The translations under genes were made by a program, and so were the position numbers. Below are positions 19,204 through 26,839 of a stretch of 64,000 bases of DNA, one piece after another (position 1 is the first letter of the stretch; each line of letters starts with the position of its first letter). The notes beneath the pieces are model-generated. The model had not been told where the DNA came from, did not search any database, and worked only from the letters and a program-made list of their open reading frames with translations. Source of the stretch: Bacillota bacterium (GTDB lineage: Bacteria > Bacillota > Clostridia > Acetivibrionales > DSM-1351); contig JAEWOH010000056.1 in assembly GCA_023460955.1 (NCBI GenBank), positions 47,607-111,606 on the forward strand. The letters run 5' to 3'.

Positions 19204-19216
19204 AAATACACCCCCT
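19201..19216 (-). promoter_or_regulatory. Shine-Dalgarno and AUU start candidate of the GT4 gene
   Basis: AGGGGG (19211-19216) lies 7 nt before ATT (19201-19203), which is in frame with the GT4 gene. The ATG at 19173 has no ribosome-binding site upstream. Confidence 0.45.
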
Positions 19217-21398
19217 ACTTTTTAACGTTGTTCTTATAATCAACTGCAAGATTATTCAAGTAATTTGTATCCTGCTTTAGCCTGTAACAAACAAAGTTAT
19301 CATCTTCATAAAAAACTGACATCTCTCTTGGAAAGTAATATTTATATTGCTTAGCCCAGTAGTAAGCCTTAGCCATAATGACATTCCTCTGATTTACATA
19401 ATATAAATTTGCCTGATCCTTGAAGTCGTCTGTAATAGCCTTTTCAGCTTCTTTTTGGGTAAATTCCGGAAATTTACCTATTCCTTTATTAAGTTCAACA
19501 AGACTTCCGTGAACCAGGGGCCTCTTTTCAATAAAGAAGAATACGTCTTCAGTAGGTATCTTAATACTTGAGTCATTATTAAGCCCTTCCATTTTATCTA
19601 AGAAATCAATCCATTCGTAGTGCCTTCCATGGTCTAATACTACGCTGTACTCATCAACAGTGGAAACTATAGTCCATTTATAGTCTTCATATTTGCCGGC
19701 TATCTTATAAAAAGTCTTAACAGCACTTTCATGCTGAACAAGGGTAAACCGGCTCAGTTCTCTTGTGTAACCTACTTTGTAGATAAATCCTACTAGGAGA
19801 ATTGTAATAGTAAGCACAATAATATCACCCGCTTTATTCCGTCCCCGCTTCTCAAAAAGTTCATAAATGTAGCCAATGGGGATACATAGCAAAACCGGTA
19901 TAATATAAGTCAGAAATACAGATATTCTATAATCCTCCAATATGACCGGAAGTCCAAGTTTTTTGGCACTCATGAGAATTAATAGAATTACGGTATAAAG
20001 CATTACACTGAACTGAAGATTAGTTTGCGTTCTCTTGTTGGGGCTTATTATGTGAATCAGACTTCTAATAACTATAATCAGCATAACTCCAATTACTATA
20101 TTAAAAACCAATTCTCTAAGAATTATTGTTTGTGTTTGTGTCTTTAAAGTATTTGCCCAAAAGAGTATTTTATTGCTCACGCCTACAGGCTTGACTTGCT
20201 GAGGCTGCTCCTCTTTTACTTCCTCTGGAGCTCCTTCGGGAGGTTCCTTCTCAGGCTCAATACCCCGTATAACGTTTATTGCCCAGTATAGAGAACCCTG
20301 GAGGTCATGGCCTGTTACCAACCCAACTCCCAGCGGCATTACGCCGATTATTACACTTAATATACCGCATATCAGCAATTTTATCAGTTGTTTTTCCTTA
20401 ACTATTCTGACAAAGTAGCTTACTCCTACGCAAAAACAAAGTACCAAAGCTATTATAGTAACATAGTAGTGGATATATAAGGTTGCAGTAAAACAAATTC
20501 CAAACAGGTATAAATCCTTTTGTTCCTGCTTGTTTATCCAATTATGAAGGAAAATCAACATGGGATACAAAAATAAAATACCAAACTCCTGTGGCAAACT
20601 AAACTGTATTCTATCCCATACATAAATGTTGTAGATATTTGAGGCGGAATATAAAAACAACCCGATAATAGGAAGGTAAGCAGATTTAAATAGCTTTTTA
20701 ACCAAAGCGTACATCATAAAAACCATAGAAACAGTCATTATAAACCCAAAATAACGTGTGCCTGTAAAGGCAGTGAAACCAAACACCTTGACTATAGCGT
20801 AAATTATGTTGTGAAATCCGAAGGGATATGCTCCATCGTAATATATCTGCCCTTGCAGCATAAATTGAATCCATTCCAGATGAACAGATTCATCATATAT
20901 CCCAAAAGTTGAATAATTAACAAATCTATACCCTACATAATAGGCGTTAATCGCAAAGCAGGCCACAAACCCCAAAGTTTCAAGCAGATGCTTATGAAAT
21001 AGACATGTCAGTAGGTTCTTTATTTTATTTCTGACTGAGTAAGATTTTTCTCTACGAAAAAAATTCCATCCGTATATACCTTCAGCCAATAAAGAGAAAG
21101 TCCCGATAATGTTTCGAAGTGATTGTATAAACCTCTTTCTGTCAATTAAGTAGCGAAGACCTACTGCCCCAGCAAGCAAGGTAATAATAGTGATAGCTCT
21201 GGATGTACACCTCAAAAACAATAATAGATATATAACATTCATAACATAAAAATTACCAGTTATAAAATAAAGAATTATTCTCTCAGTAAATGATCTTTTA
21301 GATGGTATTTTATAGAAAATAACAGCTGCAAGTCCGAGAACGAGTATAAGATATGATATACTAACAAGACAGAGCCTCACAATGTTGTCAAGAACCAT
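19215..21398 (-). CDS. Polytopic membrane protein, GT-C-like, in exopolysaccharide operon
   Basis: 727 aa. About 13 predicted membrane helices fill residues 8-560, and the last 160 residues are soluble and probably outside. The first large outer loop has FGIYDESVHLEWIQF (about 165-180), an acidic motif like those of GT-C enzymes (PMT/ArnT type) that use polyprenyl-phosphate sugars. A Pro/Glu-rich loop (EPEKEPPEGAPEEVKEEQ, about 376-393) is unusual. A DPM1-like GT2 lies two genes downstream, which would fit a lipid-sugar pathway. I do not recognise a specific named family, so the enzymatic role is inference. AAGGAG precedes the ATG start. Confidence 0.65.
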   Translation of the reverse strand: MVLDNIVRLCLVSISYLILVLGLAAVIFYKIPSKRSFTERIILYFITGNFYVMNVIYLLLFLRCTSRAITIITLLAGAVGLRYLIDRKRFIQSLRNIIGTFSLLAEGIYGWNFFRREKSYSVRNKIKNLLTCLFHKHLLETLGFVACFAINAYYVGYRFVNYSTFGIYDESVHLEWIQFMLQGQIYYDGAYPFGFHNIIYAIVKVFGFTAFTGTRYFGFIMTVSMVFMMYALVKKLFKSAYLPIIGLFLYSASNIYNIYVWDRIQFSLPQEFGILFLYPMLIFLHNWINKQEQKDLYLFGICFTATLYIHYYVTIIALVLCFCVGVSYFVRIVKEKQLIKLLICGILSVIIGVMPLGVGLVTGHDLQGSLYWAINVIRGIEPEKEPPEGAPEEVKEEQPQQVKPVGVSNKILFWANTLKTQTQTIILRELVFNIVIGVMLIIVIRSLIHIISPNKRTQTNLQFSVMLYTVILLILMSAKKLGLPVILEDYRISVFLTYIIPVLLCIPIGYIYELFEKRGRNKAGDIIVLTITILLVGFIYKVGYTRELSRFTLVQHESAVKTFYKIAGKYEDYKWTIVSTVDEYSVVLDHGRHYEWIDFLDKMEGLNNDSSIKIPTEDVFFFIEKRPLVHGSLVELNKGIGKFPEFTQKEAEKAITDDFKDQANLYYVNQRNVIMAKAYYWAKQYKYYFPREMSVFYEDDNFVCYRLKQDTNYLNNLAVDYKNNVKK

Positions 21399-21422
21399 CA
21401 GAAAATCTCCTTATTTTTTACT

Positions 21423-22322
21423 TTAAATCTTATAAAATCGAATTAGTTCAATACACTCATTATCAAACTCAAGATTCGAGTCCTTCAACTTCTTTAAAAC
21501 CTCAAAAAACTTGGTCTTTTCACCTGTTTCATAGTATAACTTTAAAATACCTTTGTACGTATTGAGTTCATTTGGATATTCATTGATTGACCGTTTCCCC
21601 CAGATTAGAGCCTCATTGTTTTTACCAATTCTAAGTAAGTGCTCAATTACATGCTTATACATATCACTGGTAATAGCCTTTTTATTATTCATGTAAAGGT
21701 TGTCCAATATCTGAATGGACTGTTCTATATAAGTTAATTGCTCAATTTCACTAAGTACTTTTTTTTGCAAAAATTCATTGATAAAATTAACCATTAAACA
21801 GCTAATTTCGGGATCGTTGGGGAACTTGTCCAGCTTTTCCCTCATACGCTGTACAGTAATCTTAAAGTTAGACTTTACATCTGTTATGATACTTGCTGCA
21901 TAATGAGAGGTTTCCGAGTCGCTGCTTTCCAATGCTGAATTGATTACCGAAAGAGAATCATTATAGTCCTCCTTGAGTACATCTAGAATAACTCTTCTTT
22001 TATTTTTACTGTCAGAAATAAGTAATGCTTCTTCAACAGAAACTATATTAATCTCCTTATCAATATCAGGGCCTGCAATAATTGGTTTTTTTTCTGTGTC
22101 AAAGCTTAAATTAGCCTTGTCAATTATTTTATTATTTAGAAGCTTCACAAGTAAAGAAGAACCTGAAAGGTAAAGTACCGAAATAACTGGGCATATCAAT
22201 ATGAACAAAAATATTATCAGAGCTTTCTCATTCTCCTTTTTTATAAACAACACTAAAAAATAAAGAAAGCCAATAAAGGCATTGCCCAAAATGATAAACA
22301 ATAGAAGTCTAGCTTCTGTCAT
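21423..22322 (-). CDS. pelE: PelE-like membrane protein with helical repeat domain
   Basis: 299 aa. Two membrane helices (about 5-25 and 33-56) are followed by an all-helical cytosolic part (about 100-299). That part includes TPR-like segments such as NEALIWGKRSINEYPNELNT and YKGILKLYYETGEKTKFFEV. This is the layout of PelE: membrane helices plus TPR, which binds PelD. It overlaps the end of the PelD-like gene by 14 nt, so the two are translationally coupled. The likely role is an inner-membrane scaffold for PelF and PelG. The symbol rests on architecture and position, not on sequence identity. Confidence 0.68.
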   Translation of the reverse strand: MTEARLLLFIILGNAFIGFLYFLVLFIKKENEKALIIFLFILICPVISVLYLSGSSLLVKLLNNKIIDKANLSFDTEKKPIIAGPDIDKEINIVSVEEALLISDSKNKRRVILDVLKEDYNDSLSVINSALESSDSETSHYAASIITDVKSNFKITVQRMREKLDKFPNDPEISCLMVNFINEFLQKKVLSEIEQLTYIEQSIQILDNLYMNNKKAITSDMYKHVIEHLLRIGKNNEALIWGKRSINEYPNELNTYKGILKLYYETGEKTKFFEVLKKLKDSNLEFDNECIELIRFYKI

Positions 22323-24504
22323 TTTTTACCCTTTCCTTTCTTGCTACAATCCCATTTTTCAGTAACCGGTTTATAACATTCTCTGCTTCGCTTTCATTTG
22401 TGTTGGAGAGCAGCAAATATAGTTTCCCATTTCTACCCAAACCTAAATAGTCCTGTTGTCTTAGTATTGGTATAATCAAATCATTTATTTCTTTTAGTGA
22501 ACTGTCCTCTCTGATAATCTCCAGTATACAAAATTCAGCAACATTTGTTTCAGAGCCCTGCCTTCTGATATCTCTAATAGTTTCAAAAGCTTTTTCTGTA
22601 AGGATTTTTGTATCGTCAATATATCTGCTTCCTCTATTTTCATCAATAAAATAATGTGCCCGTTGCAGAGCTTGTTCTATTAAACTTAGGACTACCTGAA
22701 AAAGGTTCAGATAGTAAAGTCCGGTATTTTCAAACGGAAGATACCAAATATAGATAATACACATTAAACTATCATCCTGAAATATTCCTCCTGCCATTGC
22801 AGGTTTGTCGTTCCCAAGGGAACGGTTAACGTAGACTTTCCTTTTTTTTATCTCCTCATATACGTCATCAAGGATGTCAAGTTCAAGAGATTTTTTTACA
22901 GGGGTTTTCATATTGCTTGAGGATGCGATTAATCTTGCATAGTTACTACCGTTGCTGACACCGTAAATAACAATATCGTTGCTGTTCATAATCTGAGCGA
23001 TTACATCTACTGCTTCATACATTATTTTATCAGGTTCCAGGTCACCGAGCTTTGACAAAATTGTATATATCCTCCCAAAGCTGTCCTGATAATTAATCAA
23101 ACGGTTTTCATATATCTTTTTAATGCGTATATTACTGTGATTAATTTCTTTTATCTCAGCCAGTTCAGCATTGAGATATTCAATAGTTTCTTCCTTATCG
23201 CCTACGGATTGTTTGTATTTATCCCTTATATATCCCGTTCCCATACCAACAATTAGAAATTGAAGCATCCAAATATAATTATTATAATCAACTGCTGCAT
23301 TATAAAAAGAAAAATCAGGCTTCATTGCTATTTTACCTGCAAAACTTAATAATAAGGCTATTGTTGTTTGCCCCTTACCATATATTACTGCTATAAATAC
23401 TACATATAATAGATATAAGTCTATGGCCTTAAAGTAGACAGAATCCCTTGTTATATAAGTGATTAATTGTACTGCTGAAAAAACGGCAATAGTCTCAAAA
23501 TAGGGGAAGAGCCATTTTAAAATAGAACGAACATTTTTTCTTAACTCAATAAAAGAAAAAGAAGCTCCCTCTTTAGGATTATTTTTAAGGCTAAATTGTT
23601 TAAGGCGCTCAATCAGCCTTATAAAGCCCTCCTCAAAGGAATACTTTACAGTAAAGCCCAGATCATTTTGAGCAGCCTTATTTGAAAATACCCTGTCAAT
23701 CGCAGGGGAATCACCTAAGTACTTAACCTCGCCTTTTTCTTCTAAAAGCTCTGATGCAAGCTGATAAGTCTGCTCTTCCGTAAAACTGCTGCCTGAGCAA
23801 ATATTATAAATTTTTTGATTGAGCTCTTTAACAACAATTGTTTTATAGATTGCTTCTGCAACATCAGCCACATGAATAAAATCGTGCTGCTTATTCTTAT
23901 CAATGTAAACAATATTATTTTTCATTAATTCAATCGATAGTTCTGTACAAAAGCTGGCCATATTAAGTTTATTATTATAAAAGTCATACGCTTCTGAACA
24001 ACGTAAAATTACCACCTGCATGTCATTTTCGAGACCATACTTCAGAACTATTTCTTCTCCGTTCATTATAGTCATGGTTTCCAAGTCATACTCTGAGGTG
24101 GTCCTGCTATTTTCTTCTATTATTCCTTCCAGCGTTTTATCATACACTTGGGTTGAAGATAAGTATATAAATTTCTTCACCCCGGATTTTGAAGCACTTA
24201 TCAGCATATTATACAAACCGCCCATATACGCGATTGCATCACTCTGATTGCTTAAGGAAAACCTTTCGTCCAAAGCGCCTGTATATATGACAACTTCAGC
24301 TTTTATACTCTCCATAATAAAAGGAATGTTTATGTTGCTGTAGTCGAAAGGATACTCTTCAACAACATTTTTATGCCTGTTCTCCTCTGGTATCTTACTG
24401 CCTGTAATAACGAAGTTCTCGCAAGCTTCCTTTTTCAGCCGAGTTACAAGAGTTTCTGTGAGTAAGCCGTATGTTCCGACAATAATAACCTTAATAAGGA
24501 TCAC
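22309..24504 (-). CDS. pelD: SDR epimerase-like domain fused to PelD-like c-di-GMP receptor
   Basis: 731 aa counted from a GTG at 24504. Residues 1-310 form an NAD-dependent epimerase/SDR domain: IIVGTYGLLTETLV, YLSSTQVYD and QHDFIHVADVAEAI. The catalytic YxxxK is degenerate (Tyr about 140, then DLET). Residues about 331-431 hold four membrane helices, 435-470 a coiled coil, 476-620 a GAF domain and 628-731 a degenerate GGDEF domain. There RNGKLY (691-696) replaces RxGGDEF, and RQQD (682-685) is an intact I-site RxxD five residues upstream. PelD is the membrane receptor that activates Pel synthesis on c-di-GMP binding. The GTG overlaps its ribosome-binding site; an AUU at 24495 fits better. 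Confidence 0.85.
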   Translation of the reverse strand: MILIKVIIVGTYGLLTETLVTRLKKEACENFVITGSKIPEENRHKNVVEEYPFDYSNINIPFIMESIKAEVVIYTGALDERFSLSNQSDAIAYMGGLYNMLISASKSGVKKFIYLSSTQVYDKTLEGIIEENSRTTSEYDLETMTIMNGEEIVLKYGLENDMQVVILRCSEAYDFYNNKLNMASFCTELSIELMKNNIVYIDKNKQHDFIHVADVAEAIYKTIVVKELNQKIYNICSGSSFTEEQTYQLASELLEEKGEVKYLGDSPAIDRVFSNKAAQNDLGFTVKYSFEEGFIRLIERLKQFSLKNNPKEGASFSFIELRKNVRSILKWLFPYFETIAVFSAVQLITYITRDSVYFKAIDLYLLYVVFIAVIYGKGQTTIALLLSFAGKIAMKPDFSFYNAAVDYNNYIWMLQFLIVGMGTGYIRDKYKQSVGDKEETIEYLNAELAEIKEINHSNIRIKKIYENRLINYQDSFGRIYTILSKLGDLEPDKIMYEAVDVIAQIMNSNDIVIYGVSNGSNYARLIASSSNMKTPVKKSLELDILDDVYEEIKKRKVYVNRSLGNDKPAMAGGIFQDDSLMCIIYIWYLPFENTGLYYLNLFQVVLSLIEQALQRAHYFIDENRGSRYIDDTKILTEKAFETIRDIRRQGSETNVAEFCILEIIREDSSLKEINDLIIPILRQQDYLGLGRNGKLYLLLSNTNESEAENVINRLLKNGIVARKERVKNDRS

Positions 24505-24510
24505 TCCTCT
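24493..24510 (-). promoter_or_regulatory. Shine-Dalgarno and AUU start candidate of the PelD-like gene
   Basis: AGAGGAG (24504-24510) is followed 8 nt later by ATT AAG GTT (24493-24495 onward), which would give MKVIIVGTYG, a standard SDR N-terminus. The only canonical start nearby, GTG at 24502-24504, shares its first base with the ribosome-binding site and so has no spacing. Confidence 0.5.
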
Positions 24511-24905
24511 TATTTGTTTTTCTTATTCTGCCCTGAATTTTCGAGTTCTTTTTTTAATTCGGAAATCTCGTGCTTTAAAATTGATATTTCGGTTGCTGTT
24601 TCCTGCATTCTGGCTGATAATAACGAAATATCTATAGTATTTTTAAGAACTATAAACAAAAGAATAATTATAGCAGCAGTAAATATCAGAGCAGGTGGAT
24701 ATTTTATATCAAAAATATCTGACAACTTAACAACAGCCTTTGGAAATATCCCCGCCAGTATAATTACCACTCCAATGTACAACCATAAAACAGCATTTGA
24801 TTCATTTAATTTTTTGTTTACTAAAAGACTTAGAATAACACCGATCAGGCATAATCCTGAAATAATTATAGCTATATAAATCATATTATAAACGATAGTG
24901 ACCAT
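24510..24905 (-). CDS. DUF2304-like small membrane protein, first gene of the exopolysaccharide operon
   Basis: 131 aa. Three hydrophobic segments (about 8-29, 40-57, 72-90) are followed by a charged coiled-coil tail (about 97-131, TEISILKHEISELKKELEN). SNAVLWLYIGVVIILAGIFP and a final helix before the tail fit DUF2304, often found next to GT2 genes. Its function is not known; it may hold a glycosyltransferase at the membrane. The ATG at 24905 is only one base after GGAGG, which is too close, and the next in-frame ATG (24884) is too far. So the true start is uncertain. It directly follows the operon promoter. Confidence 0.62.
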   Translation of the reverse strand: MVTIVYNMIYIAIIISGLCLIGVILSLLVNKKLNESNAVLWLYIGVVIILAGIFPKAVVKLSDIFDIKYPPALIFTAAIIILLFIVLKNTIDISLLSARMQETATEISILKHEISELKKELENSGQNKKNK

Positions 24906-24922
24906 TCCTCCATATTATATTA

Positions 24923-24952
24923 ATATTAGGTTATCCCCTCATAAATTGTCAA
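24923..24952 (-). promoter_or_regulatory. Sigma-A promoter of the Pel-like operon
   Basis: A consensus -35 TTGACA (24947-24952) and -10 TAATAT (24923-24928) are separated by 18 nt. Transcription would start near 24916, only about 11 nt before the first gene, so there is no room for a riboswitch or attenuator. No other strong promoter was noticed inside the operon. Confidence 0.7.
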
Positions 24953-24995
24953 TATTCATTAGAGTAAATTTTATATAATTCGACTAAATTATAAC

Positions 24996-25034
24996 AATAA
25001 GAGTTTATAAGCTCGGTGCCTATAAACTCTTATT
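24996..25034 (-). terminator. Terminator of the hydrogenase operon
   Basis: A 14-bp perfect inverted repeat (24996-25009 and 25021-25034) with an 11-nt loop lies 36 nt after the hydA stop. It is followed by an AT-rich run, then the Pel-like operon promoter. Confidence 0.8.
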
Positions 25035-25069
25035 ATCAAGTTAATACAATTATTCAATTATACTCAACA

Positions 25070-26818
25070 CTACTTGTCAGGATAGTTTTCTCTCTGAACG
25101 TAATGAGTGTGCAGAACCTTATGAGCCTTGTGGCTTCCGGGCTCACCGAAGTATTTAGCATACATCTCCTGAACTACCGGGTTTTCATGTGACTTTCTGA
25201 TCGCAAGGCTCTCGTCTTCTTGATAAATAGCCTTGGCTCTTTCAGCTCTGAGGTCGGTCCAGCTTCTAACCGAGGATGGCTGAATTGGCTGTCCGCCGCC
25301 GTTTACACAGCCTCCGGGGCAGGCCATGATCTCAACGAAATCATATTGTGCTTCTCCGGCCTTAATGCTGTCCAGCAGTTTTCTGGCGTTGCCCAGTCCG
25401 TTTGCGACGGCGGCTCTTACCTTCATGTCGCCGATGTCGACTGTGGCTTCTTTTATACCTTCAATACCTCTGACGGAGGTGTATTCAACATTTTCAAAAG
25501 ATTTTCCAGAAACAATCTCAGCCACAGTTCTTAATGCGGCTTCCATAACACCACCGGTTGCACCGAATATTACGGCAGCTCCCGTTGCTTCGCCCATTGG
25601 ATCGTCAAATCTGCCGTCCTCCAGATTCTTGAAGTCAATTCCTGCTTCCTTTATCATTTTGGCAAGTTCTCTGGTGGTAAGCACCACGTCTACATCCGCA
25701 AAACCGTTTGAAGATAATTCGGGTCTCTGAGCCTCGAACTTCTTTGCAGTACATGGCATAATTGACACTACAAATATTTTTGCAGGATCAATACCCATTT
25801 TTTCAGCATAATATGACTTCAATACCGCACCAAACATCTCATGAGGTGATTTACAGGAGGATAAGTTATCAAGGAACTCTGGATAGTTGTGTTCACAGAA
25901 CTTAATCCATCCCGGACTGCAGGAGGTTATAACAGGAAGCTTTCCACCGTTCTTGATTCTGTTAAGCAGCTCTGTTCCCTCTTCCATAATGGTCAGGTCG
26001 GCAGCGGTATCGGTATCAAATACCTTTGCAAAACCCAGCTGACTCAAAGCTGAAACCATTTTTCCTGTTACTCTTGAACCTATTGGCATACCGAATTCTT
26101 CTCCGATAGCAACTCTTACAGCAGGAGCAGTCTGAACAACTACATGAAGTTCCTTGTTTGAAAGTGCTTCCCATACCTTTTCGGTATCGTCCTTTTCCTT
26201 TAACGCACCAACCGGGCAAACACTTATACATTGTCCGCACATTGTACAGGGAACCTCTGCAAGAGATTTATCAAAGGCACATGAAATAGTAGACTTAAAG
26301 CCTCTTTCAGTTACACTTATAACTGATACAGTCTGTACATCTTTACATACACTGACACAACGTTTACAAAGTACACATTTGTTCGGATCTCTAACTATTG
26401 AAGGTGAAAAATTATCCAGCGGCAGTTCTGGACTCTGTCCTTCAAATCTGAGCTGATTTATATTAAGCTCTTCAGATAAGGTCTGGAGTTCACAGTTCCT
26501 GTTTCTTACGCAGGTAAGACATTTTTTCTCGTGGTTTGACAGAATTAATTCAAGTGTTACTTTTCTTGCCTCTCTTACACTGGGACTCTGTGTGTATATT
26601 TCGAGACCCTCAGCAACAGGATATACGCAAGCAGCCTGTAAAGCTCTTGCCCCCTTTATTTCAACAACGCACATTCTGCATGCGCCGATTTCGTTTATAT
26701 CCTTCAGGAAGCAAAGTGTTGGTATTTTAATGTTGGCACGTCTGGCCGCCTCTAAAATAGTAATATCTTTTTCAACCTGCAGTTTCTTGCCGTCTATTGT
26801 TATATTAACCATTGACAT
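25070..26818 (-). CDS. hydA: [FeFe] hydrogenase catalytic subunit HydA (group A, electron-bifurcating type)
   Basis: 582 aa. The modules in order are a 2Fe-2S ferredoxin domain (about 1-80), a His-ligated 4Fe-4S (HEKKCLTCVRNRNC, about 97-110), two 4Fe-4S (CVLCKRCVSVC about 150, CTMCGQCISVCPVGA about 193), then the H-cluster domain. H-cluster motifs are TSCSPGW (about 301, Ser in place of the second Cys of TSCCP), MPCTAKKFE (about 353) and MACPGGCVNGGGQP (about 498). It makes H2 from protons, probably drawing electrons from both NADH and ferredoxin with HydB and HydC. It is the last gene of the operon. Cells also need HydE, HydF and HydG, which are not in this window. Confidence 0.95.
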   Translation of the reverse strand: MSMVNITIDGKKLQVEKDITILEAARRANIKIPTLCFLKDINEIGACRMCVVEIKGARALQAACVYPVAEGLEIYTQSPSVREARKVTLELILSNHEKKCLTCVRNRNCELQTLSEELNINQLRFEGQSPELPLDNFSPSIVRDPNKCVLCKRCVSVCKDVQTVSVISVTERGFKSTISCAFDKSLAEVPCTMCGQCISVCPVGALKEKDDTEKVWEALSNKELHVVVQTAPAVRVAIGEEFGMPIGSRVTGKMVSALSQLGFAKVFDTDTAADLTIMEEGTELLNRIKNGGKLPVITSCSPGWIKFCEHNYPEFLDNLSSCKSPHEMFGAVLKSYYAEKMGIDPAKIFVVSIMPCTAKKFEAQRPELSSNGFADVDVVLTTRELAKMIKEAGIDFKNLEDGRFDDPMGEATGAAVIFGATGGVMEAALRTVAEIVSGKSFENVEYTSVRGIEGIKEATVDIGDMKVRAAVANGLGNARKLLDSIKAGEAQYDFVEIMACPGGCVNGGGQPIQPSSVRSWTDLRAERAKAIYQEDESLAIRKSHENPVVQEMYAKYFGEPGSHKAHKVLHTHYVQRENYPDK

Positions 26819-26839
26819 ACTAAACGACTCTCCTCCCTT

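Noticed and set aside
25326..25730. 134-codon ORF on the plus strand
   Set aside because: It is antisense to the H-cluster domain of hydA.
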